Source of the DNA: a bacterium | Lineage (GTDB): Bacteria; SM23-31; JAUVVT01 | NCBI GenBank assembly: GCA_030604505.1 | Contig: JAUVVT010000118.1 | Coordinates: 1-6,313, forward strand | Reading direction: 5' to 3' | Length of the DNA stretch: 6,313 bases | In this document: piece by piece, positions 1 through 5,274 of the stretch | Numbering within the stretch: position 1 is the first letter of the stretch | Layout of the letters: each line of letters begins with the position of its first letter | Notes under the pieces: generated by a model | Database searches by the model: none | Seen by the model: the letters and a program-made list of their open reading frames with translations, nothing else | Told to the model about the DNA's origin: nothing | Program-made: the position numbers and the translations under genes

Positions 1-300
1 ACAAAGTTAGGAAACTTAATTGAAAGCATAGATAATAATTTCAACAAAAATAGTGAACATTTTATAAGTGCAGCAAAAAATTTGAATGATGTTCTTGATA
101 AATCACTGGATTTAGTAGATAATATGACTAAAACATTGAATACACTTGACAGAACTATGCTTATGAGTGGGAAGAATGTGGACGAAACGATGAACAATCT
201 TAATGATGTCTCAAGAAATTTAAAAGAATTTAGTAACAGGATAAGTGAGAGACCATGGACTATTTTTAGGAAATCTTATGAAGAAGAGAGGAAGAAATAA
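1..300 (+). CDS. MCE/MlaD-family lipid transport protein, C-terminal part (5' end outside window)
   Basis: The reading frame is open from base 1 to the TAA at 298-300 and gives 99 residues with no credible start, so this is the 3' end of a longer gene. What is seen is a long, polar, helical stretch with repeated Asn/Leu/Asp/Val heptad-like spacing (NLNDVL near residue 28, NLNDVS near residue 67), ending in SERPWTIFRK. A 'ERPW-hydrophobic-R' tail after an amphipathic helix is typical of MlaD/PqiB-type MCE proteins, which are anchored in the inner membrane and form hexameric channels or tunnels for phospholipids across the periplasm. The MCE domain itself lies outside the window, so the call rests on the C-terminal pattern and on the next gene, an auxiliary lipoprotein commonly encoded right after MCE proteins. 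Permease (MlaE-like) and ATPase (MlaF-like) genes would be expected upstream. A generic coiled-coil protein is the main alternative. Confidence 0.72.
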   Translation, partial: TKLGNLIESIDNNFNKNSEHFISAAKNLNDVLDKSLDLVDNMTKTLNTLDRTMLMSGKNVDETMNNLNDVSRNLKEFSNRISERPWTIFRKSYEEERKK

Positions 301-910
301 AAGAGCGATTGGTGATTTGATTAAGAGGAATATATTATTATTATCATTTTTTATTTTGGGCTGCTCGAGTGTGCCTGTGGTGCGGTATTATTTTTTAAGT
401 TATGATATCCCTCATAATTCTAATCCTAAATATCCTTATGTCTTGGGAATAGAAAAATTTGATTCAGAAGAGGTTTATAACAACGATAATATAATTTTCA
501 GAGACACACCGTACGAAGTTAAGTTCTATGTATATAAAAAATGGGCAAGTTATCCAAAAACCTTGGTATCTGAAAGAGCTGTGGAACATATAAAAGCATC
601 GGGTCTTTTTAAGTCAGTGCGTTTTTACCCGGATTATTATAATATTGATAATTTACTGCGCGGACGTATAAAAAATTTTGAAGAGTGGAATAAAGAAGAC
701 GGATGGTATGCTAAATTTGCCATTGAAACTGAATTTATGAATGTTCATGATGATTCAACACTATTTGTTTTAAGAACTGATAAGATGATTAAAGCAAATG
801 GAAATAATGTTTTAGAAGTAGCAATAGCTATGAGTAAATGTGTTCAGGAAACTTTTGATGAAATCACAAAAAAGATTAATGAAACGTTAAGTAAATCAAT
901 GCTCGAATAG
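278..910 (+). CDS. ABC-type transport auxiliary lipoprotein (PqiC/DUF330-like)
   Basis: Predicted 210-residue outer-membrane-type lipoprotein partnering an MCE transporter. A very basic N-terminus (MKKRGRNKRA) leads into a hydrophobic stretch and the lipobox ILGC, with the lipidated Cys at residue 29. The mature part starts SSVPVVRYYFLS, like the 'YY-x-L' opening of the PqiC/DUF330 family, and carries the family-like strand VLGIEKF (about 55-61), the VKFYVYKKWASYP segment (about 81-93) and the following helix with SGLFKSV. Length is normal for the family. The ATG at 278 is chosen because AGGA at 268-271 sits six bases upstream; an ATG at 245 in the same frame would add eleven residues and has no better ribosome binding site. 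The start lies inside the MCE gene, overlapping it by 23 bases, so translation is probably coupled. PqiC-like proteins link the MCE assembly to the outer membrane; the lipid cargo here is unknown. Confidence 0.8.
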   Translation: MKKRGRNKRAIGDLIKRNILLLSFFILGCSSVPVVRYYFLSYDIPHNSNPKYPYVLGIEKFDSEEVYNNDNIIFRDTPYEVKFYVYKKWASYPKTLVSERAVEHIKASGLFKSVRFYPDYYNIDNLLRGRIKNFEEWNKEDGWYAKFAIETEFMNVHDDSTLFVLRTDKMIKANGNNVLEVAIAMSKCVQETFDEITKKINETLSKSMLE

Positions 911-961
911 TATTATTCATTAAAAGTATTTAGTGAAAAATTCTTATAATACAATTAAGAC

Positions 962-990
962 TTGACAAAAAAATATTCATATATTATATT
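962..990 (+). promoter_or_regulatory. sigma70-type promoter for the FliM-motif small protein
   Basis: TTGACA at 962-967 is a perfect -35 box, followed after 17 bases by TATATT at 985-990, a 5/6 match to the -10 box. Transcription would start near 997, giving a leader of about 60 bases before the ATG at 1057. AAGGA at 1046-1050, six bases before the ATG, is the ribosome binding site. The region is very AT-rich, so chance -10 boxes are common, but the perfect -35 and ideal spacing make this the best plus-strand promoter in the window. Confidence 0.72.
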
Positions 991-1056
991 AATAATGTAG
1001 ATAAAAATGCTTTTTAGGAATTAAGGATATAAAATCAGCTTTTATAAGGAAATATT

Positions 1057-1365
1057 ATGGCTGACCTGTTAAGTCAAAATGAGATTGATAATCTTCTGAA
1101 TTCTTCTTTAGAAGAAGAATCTTCCAGTGAATCCGATGTCGGCAGTGATATAGTCGGACAGGGGAAAACTACAGGTAAATTAAAAACATTTTCTTTTAAA
1201 AAAGAAAAAAATATTCGTTATACTTTTCCTTATAATTCTCCTGTACTAAAGAAAGAAAACGTTATTTTTAACCCGGGTCCCGATGCTGAAATCGATGAAA
1301 GTAAACCTGTTGTCAGAAGCTTAAAAAATTATGTAGAATATATAAATTTTAAAAGAAATAGTTAG
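1057..1365 (+). CDS. Small protein with FliM/FliY-type CheY-binding N-terminal motif
   Basis: A 102-residue cytosolic-looking protein (no signal peptide or membrane segment). Residues 1-16 (MADLLSQNEIDNLLNS) match the N-terminal signature of flagellar switch proteins FliM and FliY, LSQ-x-EID-x-LL, the short helix that binds phosphorylated CheY. After it come a Ser/Glu-rich acidic linker (about 16-30), a Gly/Lys-rich stretch (about 34-52) and a tail with aromatic and hydrophobic residues (YTFPY at 55-59, VVRSLKNYVEYINF at 85-98) that does not resemble the FliM middle domain or the C-terminal SpoA domain. The gene has its own promoter and strong terminator, so it is monocistronic and not a frameshifted fliM. 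The motif suggests it docks a CheY-like receiver, or mimics FliM, as a phospho-CheY sink, competitor or localisation tag; that role is inference. The overall protein is not one I recognise. Confidence 0.8.
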   Translation: MADLLSQNEIDNLLNSSLEEESSSESDVGSDIVGQGKTTGKLKTFSFKKEKNIRYTFPYNSPVLKKENVIFNPGPDAEIDESKPVVRSLKNYVEYINFKRNS

Positions 1366-1389
1366 AAGTTTTATAATATAGAAGATTTT

Positions 1390-1424
1390 AAAAAGGCATA
1401 TACTATTGAGATATGCCTTTTTTT
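1390..1424 (+). terminator. Strong intrinsic terminator after the FliM-motif gene
   Basis: Perfect 12-bp inverted repeat: AAAAAGGCATAT (1390-1401) and ATATGCCTTTTT (1411-1422) enclose a nine-base loop, and the T run continues to 1424. It lies 25 bases after the stop codon of the small protein gene. Because the left arm begins with an A run, the same structure could also work, less importantly, on the other strand. Confidence 0.9.
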
Positions 1425-1433
1425 ATATATATT
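1406..1433 (+). promoter_or_regulatory. Possible promoter for the APH-family kinase, interleaved with the terminator
   Basis: TTGAGA at 1406-1411 (5/6 match to a -35 box) and TATATT at 1428-1433 (5/6 match to a -10 box) are 16 bases apart. The -35 lies in the loop and right arm of the terminator and the -10 just after its T tract. The start point would be near 1440, about 20 bases before the ATG at 1460. AT-rich chance matches are likely here, so this is only a candidate; it is proposed because the kinase gene otherwise sits behind a strong terminator. Confidence 0.35.
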
Positions 1434-1459
1434 GGGAAAATAGAACTTTTTAAGCAAAA

Positions 1460-2422
1460 ATGTGGAAGAGTTTCAATAAAAGTATTCTAAAATCTCTTGT
1501 ATTAAAACATTTTTCTGAAAAAGGAGATAACATTACATTTACTCCTATTACAACAGGAAGATTTAATATTAGTTATGTAGTCAAATGCAAGAAAGATGAC
1601 CTGATTTTAAGGATTGCACCGACTCAGGATATCGGATTGATTTTTTATGAAAAAAATATGATGGCGCAGGAACCGGGAATACATAGAATTATAAAAGAAA
1701 GGACAAGTATTCCTGTTCCCGAGATTTATATTTATGATAATTCTCATTCAATAATTGATACAGATTATCTTATTATGGAGAAAATAGATGGAATTACCGC
1801 AACAGACGCAAATTTCCTCACAAAAAAACAATGGGATTATATTTTATACCAGATAGGCAAACATTTAAATGAGCTCCATTGTTTAAAAGCAGAAGAATAT
1901 GGATATCTCGGAGAACATCACCCGATGACACCTCAAAAAAACTGGGCTGCAGCATTTAGCGTAATGTGGAATAAAATGATAAATCAGATTGTTGAGGTGG
2001 GTGGTTATTCGAAAGAAGAAGGAGATTCCTTTGTTAAGCTGTTGGATGCCTATTATAATGTTTTTCAACATAATCCAGTTTCTTCCCTTCTTCATATGGA
2101 TATATGGCACCAGAATATAATATTAGATAAAAATGGAAAAATTATTGGAATAGTTGACTGGGATAGAGCTCTCTATGGAGATGTTGAGATTGAATTTGCC
2201 GTGTTGGATTATTGTGGAATTTCAGAACCTTCATTCTGGAAAGGATATGGAATGCAGAGAGACTTTTCAAAAAATGATCTAATAAGGAATATTTTTTATC
2301 TTTTATATGAGATTCAAAAATATATTATTATATATTCTACGAGAAGGTATAATCCAGCCTCCGTTGAACAATATAAAAAATATGTATTTAACTTAGCTGA
2401 ACAAATTAAATTGCTCGAATGA
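1460..2422 (+). CDS. Aminoglycoside phosphotransferase (APH)-fold small-molecule kinase
   Basis: A complete 320-residue protein of the APH/choline-kinase-like family (PF01636 type), which moves a phosphate from ATP or GTP to a hydroxyl of a small molecule. Visible in order: N-lobe nucleotide loop ITTGRFNISYVV (about 30-41), the LILRIA strand (48-53), an EPGIHRIIKE helix (71-80), hinge LIMEKIDG (104-111), the Brenner-type catalytic loop HMDIWHQN with H212, D214 and N219, and the metal-binding VDWDRALYGD with D233. All catalytic residues are present and the length is normal, so it is probably active. The substrate cannot be read from sequence: many such chromosomal proteins act on sugars, amino sugars or metabolites, and resistance to an aminoglycoside or macrolide should not be assumed. 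The ribosome binding site before ATG 1460 is poor (TAAGC at about 1451-1455), suggesting low expression. It is convergent with the sigma operon downstream. Confidence 0.85.
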   Translation: MWKSFNKSILKSLVLKHFSEKGDNITFTPITTGRFNISYVVKCKKDDLILRIAPTQDIGLIFYEKNMMAQEPGIHRIIKERTSIPVPEIYIYDNSHSIIDTDYLIMEKIDGITATDANFLTKKQWDYILYQIGKHLNELHCLKAEEYGYLGEHHPMTPQKNWAAAFSVMWNKMINQIVEVGGYSKEEGDSFVKLLDAYYNVFQHNPVSSLLHMDIWHQNIILDKNGKIIGIVDWDRALYGDVEIEFAVLDYCGISEPSFWKGYGMQRDFSKNDLIRNIFYLLYEIQKYIIIYSTRRYNPASVEQYKKYVFNLAEQIKLLE

Positions 2423-2517
2423 ATAATTTATTAAGCTGAAAAACAGAAACACAGTACGTTAATTTTAAGCATTACTTTTTTTAACTTTATGCCTATCTGA
2501 ACTGATTTTCCTTCCTT

Positions 2518-3711
2518 TTAAAATATTACAGTCTTTATCCTATTTTTAAAGGTATTAAAATCTATAGAGTTTCTCACATAATTATCTATACTGCTCTTAT
2601 CTATTGTAAATTGAATGTTCTTTGCCTTCCTTTCTTTTACAGCGAAATCCCTTGATTTTACTAATATTTCAATCCTCTCATTATTCTTAATTCCTTTCAA
2701 CGTGGAACCGAAGTCTGCAAATATTTCTGCGATTACGTCAGTCAATTCAGCGATTTTTTCTTCCGTAATTTTCTCAGCCTTTTTACTCGTCACTATCGTT
2801 ATCTTTTTTTTGTCTGGAGCAGGTACAACAGAAACATCAGGCGGTGGAGCAGGTATATCAGGAACATCAGGTATTTGTATGTTGTCAAAATCATCAAAAT
2901 TAAGTTGATTATAATATCCTGAAAAAACCCCCGACCTTTCAAGATTAATCGTAAAAATTGTCCCCAGCCCATTAATATAGATTCCGTCAATTTGGTTTTT
3001 TGAAATGTTTTTATTGAGCTTATCTTCAAGTTCCGATTCTAAGATAGATTTAAAAATATCTATTCTCGAATCTGTCTTTTTGTCCGGGTATTGACTTTCT
3101 GAAGCGCTCTTGATTCTATTTTTCAACTCATCAATATTCAATAATCCGCTTCTATGGTCGTCCAACCATCTCTTTTCAGTAACAATGAAGATTCTTGAAT
3201 CTTTGATGCCAAAATCTTCTTTAAGTACATTCTCATATCTGCTTGGGATTTTACATATAACAGAAATCTTATCAGCAGATTTGAGCTCTTTAATAGAAAC
3301 GGCATAATCTGTCAAAAATTCTATTATAGAATCGTAAAGTTCCGCTATATCTAACTTTTTTTTCTCTATTTTTATTTTACTCTCTATTTCTTTTCTGCTA
3401 TTCGAAAATGCTATAAAAGGTTTAAAATCTATCATACCTATATCAAAAGAAGGTGAAGTAATAAAGATAACTCCATAATCGTGAATATATATACTTGAGG
3501 TATTTGTGCTTCGTATAGGTAAAATATCTCTATCAATTTCGGTCAGCATCGTATTTAATATATTCTCCATAATTCTTATGCTTTTTTGTACTTTTTCATA
3601 ATCAACATTGCTTTCAGGTTGTCTGGCATAAAGGAAAGTATTTGTCAGTATAAGAAATGAAAGTAAAATTCCTATAAAAAGCTTGTTTTTAATAATTTTA
3701 ATGATCTTCAT
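2518..3711 (-). CDS. Secreted two-repeat protein of the ECF sigma operon, function unknown
   Basis: A 397-residue exported protein, third gene of the sigma/anti-sigma operon. The N-terminus has a basic start (MKIIKIIKNK), a hydrophobic core (about 11-25) and a likely signal peptidase I site after LYA (residue 29); no lipobox is seen. The mature part holds two divergent copies of one module. Copy 1 (about 44-201) has SIYIHDYGVIF, the helix IAELYDSIIEFLTDY and ends LKNRIK; copy 2 (about 218-393) has GIYINGLGTIF, IAELTDVIAEIFADF and ends FKNRIK. Copy 2 carries a Pro/Asp-rich linker (about 279-300) between its first strands and helix. The ATG at 3711 is preferred over one at 3744 because GGAGG lies five bases upstream of it. 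I do not recognise a named family; similar exported proteins with a 'GYGxxF' strand are, from memory, found beside zinc-finger anti-sigma genes. It could be a co-sensor in the periplasm or a target of the regulon. Confidence 0.78.
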   Translation of the reverse strand: MKIIKIIKNKLFIGILLSFLILTNTFLYARQPESNVDYEKVQKSIRIMENILNTMLTEIDRDILPIRSTNTSSIYIHDYGVIFITSPSFDIGMIDFKPFIAFSNSRKEIESKIKIEKKKLDIAELYDSIIEFLTDYAVSIKELKSADKISVICKIPSRYENVLKEDFGIKDSRIFIVTEKRWLDDHRSGLLNIDELKNRIKSASESQYPDKKTDSRIDIFKSILESELEDKLNKNISKNQIDGIYINGLGTIFTINLERSGVFSGYYNQLNFDDFDNIQIPDVPDIPAPPPDVSVVPAPDKKKITIVTSKKAEKITEEKIAELTDVIAEIFADFGSTLKGIKNNERIEILVKSRDFAVKERKAKNIQFTIDKSSIDNYVRNSIDFNTFKNRIKTVIF

Positions 3712-3716
3712 TTTTT

Positions 3717-3721
3717 CCTCC
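3717..3721 (-). promoter_or_regulatory. Ribosome binding site that decides the start of the secreted repeat protein
   Basis: On the minus strand GGAGG is followed by five A residues and ATG (3711-3709). The upstream in-frame ATG at 3744 is preceded only by AGTAGATAGTTTTTTA, with no Shine-Dalgarno match, and would put a charged eleven-residue extension before the signal peptide. The internal start is therefore the real one, leaving a 40-base gap to the anti-sigma stop codon. Confidence 0.85.
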
Positions 3722-3751
3722 AGTTTTTTTATATTTTTAGACATTAAAAAA

Positions 3752-4420
3752 CTATCTACTGATGTTTTCCTCTGTGAGATAAATTAATCTTCCGAGAAGT
3801 TCGTCATTTTGTTTAAATTTTTCAGCGGTTATATCGCTGAAATAAGAAATATTTTGCCCGATTAACCGCATATCTGTTTTTCTTTGGCTTTGAATTTCTT
3901 CGAACAACTGCGTAACAATAATATCTCTTTCCTGTTTCAAGTTTTCTTCGCTTTTTGCAATTATTTGCATAATGAGATTAAATGTCTCCTGTTGGTTCTT
4001 CAGTAAGTTTTGAAGATATTCCCTCTCAATCTCTTTTTCTTTTCCGAAAATGCCCATACTTAATGATATTCCGGATTTGTCATAATTAAATTCAAAATTT
4101 ATTAAAGATAAAACTAATAGAATTAACACCAATGCTCCTGCAAAGGAATATCCTATTCGAATTGGTTTAATTGACTGTGGTTTTAGGAATTCTTTTATCT
4201 TTGTAATCAATGATTGCTTCTCTTTTACAAATTCTAAATCCATTTTTGGAACATCAACCTTCCATTTACTTAAAATATTTCTCTCTGCAGTTAAGGAAGC
4301 AATTTCCTCTTTACATTCCGGACATATTTCAATATGTTGTTTTAGCTGTTTGCTTTTTTGCCGGTCAAGTTCACCATAAATGAAAGCAATTAAATCTTCT
4401 TTTTTTATAGAACAGTTCAT
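3752..4420 (-). CDS. Membrane-anchored zinc-finger (ZAS) anti-sigma factor
   Basis: A 222-residue single-pass protein predicted to hold the ECF sigma factor encoded just upstream at the inner membrane. The N-terminal domain is a classic zf-HC2/ZAS: C3, then H29-x3-C33-x2-C36 (QHIEICPEC), with the spacing typical of zinc-binding anti-sigma factors. A hydrophobic segment at about 89-110 (core AGALVLILLVLSLINF) is the one membrane span. The remaining 110 residues outside the membrane are almost all charged helix (about 127-218, rich in Glu, Lys, Gln and Leu), predicted to be coiled coil; there is no recognisable enzyme or ligand-binding domain. Signal release could be by regulated proteolysis or redox change at the zinc site, but the sequence does not say which. 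The ATG at 4420 overlaps the sigma stop codon as ATGA, with AAGGAGG at 4437-4431, so equal expression by coupling is likely. Confidence 0.9.
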   Translation of the reverse strand: MNCSIKKEDLIAFIYGELDRQKSKQLKQHIEICPECKEEIASLTAERNILSKWKVDVPKMDLEFVKEKQSLITKIKEFLKPQSIKPIRIGYSFAGALVLILLVLSLINFEFNYDKSGISLSMGIFGKEKEIEREYLQNLLKNQQETFNLIMQIIAKSEENLKQERDIIVTQLFEEIQSQRKTDMRLIGQNISYFSDITAEKFKQNDELLGRLIYLTEENISR

Positions 4421-5004
4421 CTTTTATAAACCTCCTTATCTAATTGGAGTTTTTTAAGTATATTTTTAATATTTTTTAATGCATAATACATCCTTGATTT
4501 CGCAGTATTTATGGGTATATTCAAAGTTTCTGCTATTTCGGTAAATTTGAATCCCTGATATTCTTTTAAAATCAATACTATCCTTTGTTCTTCAGGCAAA
4601 CTTCCAACTGCCTTCTTTATAATATTGCATAAATCATTTTTCATAATTTCTTCTTCAAATTCTACTTTGATGTTGTTAGGACTATTTGATTCATTTTCTC
4701 TGTTCGTTTTACTAAAATAGTATAATCTTTTTTTCTTCCTTTTTGAAAGCTCATCTTTGCAGAGATTAACAGCAATTCTGTGTATCCAGATTGGGAAGCT
4801 GTCCATATTTTTTATTCTTGCGATATTCTTATATACCCTGATAAATGTATTTTGACAGATATCTTTTGCATCCTGTTCATTCCTGAAATACCTGTATGCC
4901 AGATGATATATCGGAGTTTGCCATTTTTTCACAAGTATATTAAAAGCTTCAGAATCTCCATTAACAAAACGGACAATCAATTCTTTATCCAAAAAATTTT
5001 CCAA
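4417..5004 (-). CDS. ECF-type RNA polymerase sigma factor (sigma70 family, RpoE-like)
   Basis: A 195-residue two-domain sigma factor with the normal ECF length. Sigma region 2 covers about residues 8-90: NGDSEAFNILVKKW, then AYRYFRNEQDAKDICQNTFI (the core-binding and -10 region) and WIHRIAVNLCKDELSKRKK. A short charged linker (about 95-122) lacks any region 3. Sigma region 4 covers about 125-185: SLPEEQRIVLILKEYQGFKFTEIAETLNIPINTAKSRM in outline, including the helix-turn-helix for -35 recognition. The start is TTG at 5004, supported by GGAG six bases upstream and by the fit to the usual family N-terminus; there is no ATG in frame before residue 68. It heads an operon with its anti-sigma factor and an exported protein, and its own upstream region carries a sigmaE-like promoter. 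The signal and regulon are unknown; envelope stress is a reasonable guess only. Confidence 0.93.
   Translation of the reverse strand: MENFLDKELIVRFVNGDSEAFNILVKKWQTPIYHLAYRYFRNEQDAKDICQNTFIRVYKNIARIKNMDSFPIWIHRIAVNLCKDELSKRKKKRLYYFSKTNRENESNSPNNIKVEFEEEIMKNDLCNIIKKAVGSLPEEQRIVLILKEYQGFKFTEIAETLNIPINTAKSRMYYALKNIKNILKKLQLDKEVYKR
4431..4437 (-). promoter_or_regulatory. Strong Shine-Dalgarno of the anti-sigma gene inside the sigma gene
   Basis: The minus strand reads AAGGAGG, a full match to the anti-16S core, ten bases before the ATG at 4420. It lies within the last codons of the sigma factor gene, and the genes overlap by ATGA. This should ensure at least as much anti-sigma as sigma, the usual arrangement for keeping an ECF factor off until signalled. 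Confidence 0.8.
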
Positions 5005-5008
5005 ACTA

Positions 5009-5020
5009 TTCTCCGGAGAA
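5009..5020 (-). promoter_or_regulatory. Ribosome binding site of the sigma gene within a 12-bp perfect palindrome
   Basis: TTCTCCGGAGAA reads the same on both strands and is the only GC-rich patch in this intergenic region. On the minus strand its GGAG (5014-5011) is six bases from the TTG start at 5004, so it is the likely Shine-Dalgarno. With no spare loop it would fold only to a four-base stem with a CCGG loop, so control by RNA folding would be weak; a dimeric repressor site is possible but unproven. Confidence 0.6.
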
Positions 5021-5044
5021 TTTAATTAATGTTGCTTTACTCTA

Positions 5045-5073
5045 TAAGACTAAAGAATCATCAAAAAAGTTTT
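5045..5073 (-). promoter_or_regulatory. Putative ECF (sigmaE-like) autoregulatory promoter of the sigma operon
   Basis: Reading the minus strand, AAAACTT (5073-5067) is followed after 16 bases by GTCTTA (5050-5045). The E. coli sigmaE consensus is GGAACTT, a spacer of about 16, then GTCTAA, so the match is 5/7 and 5/6 with the AAC core and the GTC core both intact. Transcription would start near 5039-5036, about 33 bases before the TTG. An AT-rich inverted repeat (TATAAAA and TTTTATA, 5081-5096) directly upstream could act as an UP-like element. Many ECF factors activate their own operon from such a site. Specificity of this particular sigma factor is not known, so the assignment is inferred. 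Confidence 0.6.
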
Positions 5074-5168
5074 GTTAAGATATAAAATTTTTTATAATTA
5101 TCGAAAATCTAACAAAAATCAAACATTACAACCAGAAAAGAATAAATTCTTAAAAAAATAAAAAATAA

Positions 5169-5196
5169 TTGACTTTATTTTAAATGTTTTTAAATT
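5169..5196 (+). promoter_or_regulatory. Possible sigma70-type promoter for the MBL-fold hydrolase
   Basis: TTGACT at 5169-5174 (5/6 match to a -35 box) and TAAATT at 5191-5196 (4/6 match to a -10 box) are 16 bases apart, giving a leader of about 70 bases. A perfect TATAAT at 5256-5261 is closer to the gene but would start transcription inside or after the ribosome binding site and has a poor -35. The 270-base divergent intergenic region (5005-5274) holds nothing else clear beyond the minus-strand sigma promoter and a short inverted repeat AAGAAT/ATTCTT at 5138-5151. Confidence 0.4.
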
Positions 5197-5274
5197 AACA
5201 AATAAAGAGGTTAAAAAATATCTCGGTTTTAATGTAGATAAGATAAAAATTTCAGTATAATTCAGGAATAATAA

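Noticed and set aside
245..277. Longer start (ATG at 245) for the auxiliary lipoprotein
   Set aside because: It adds eleven residues in front of an already long basic signal-peptide start and lies deeper within the MCE gene; AGGA with six-base spacing supports the ATG at 278.
916..937. Hairpin TTCATTAAA/TTTAGTGAA after the lipoprotein gene as a terminator
   Set aside because: Nine base pairs with one G-U pair but nearly all A/T, and it is followed by AAAATTCTTAT rather than a T run, so termination there is doubtful.
1057..1365. Fragment of a broken fliM gene
   Set aside because: Only the first 16 or so residues match; the remainder does not resemble FliM in any frame, and promoter, ribosome binding site, stop and terminator are all intact.
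1443..1449. GAACTTT as an ECF -35 box before the kinase gene
   Set aside because: No GTC-type -10 occurs at 15-17 bases, and the start point would fall inside the kinase coding region.
2453..2485. Terminator between the convergent kinase and secreted-protein genes
   Set aside because: A T run exists at 2475-2482, but the preceding AGTA...TACT and TTAA pairing is short and interrupted; no convincing hairpin on either strand in 2423-2517.
2615..2908. Plus-strand open frame opposite the secreted protein gene
   Set aside because: It is antisense to a well-supported gene, is Ser/Thr/Phe-rich as shadows of Lys/Glu-rich genes are, and has no ribosome binding site or family resemblance.
3712..3744. 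Longer start (ATG at 3744) for the secreted repeat protein
   Set aside because: No Shine-Dalgarno precedes it, whereas GGAGG lies five bases before the ATG at 3711; the extension would also put charged residues ahead of an already complete signal peptide.
5256..5261. Perfect TATAAT as the -10 box of the hydrolase gene
   Set aside because: Transcription would begin at about 5268, removing the AGGAA ribosome binding site from the message, and the -35 position reads TGTAGA, a poor match.
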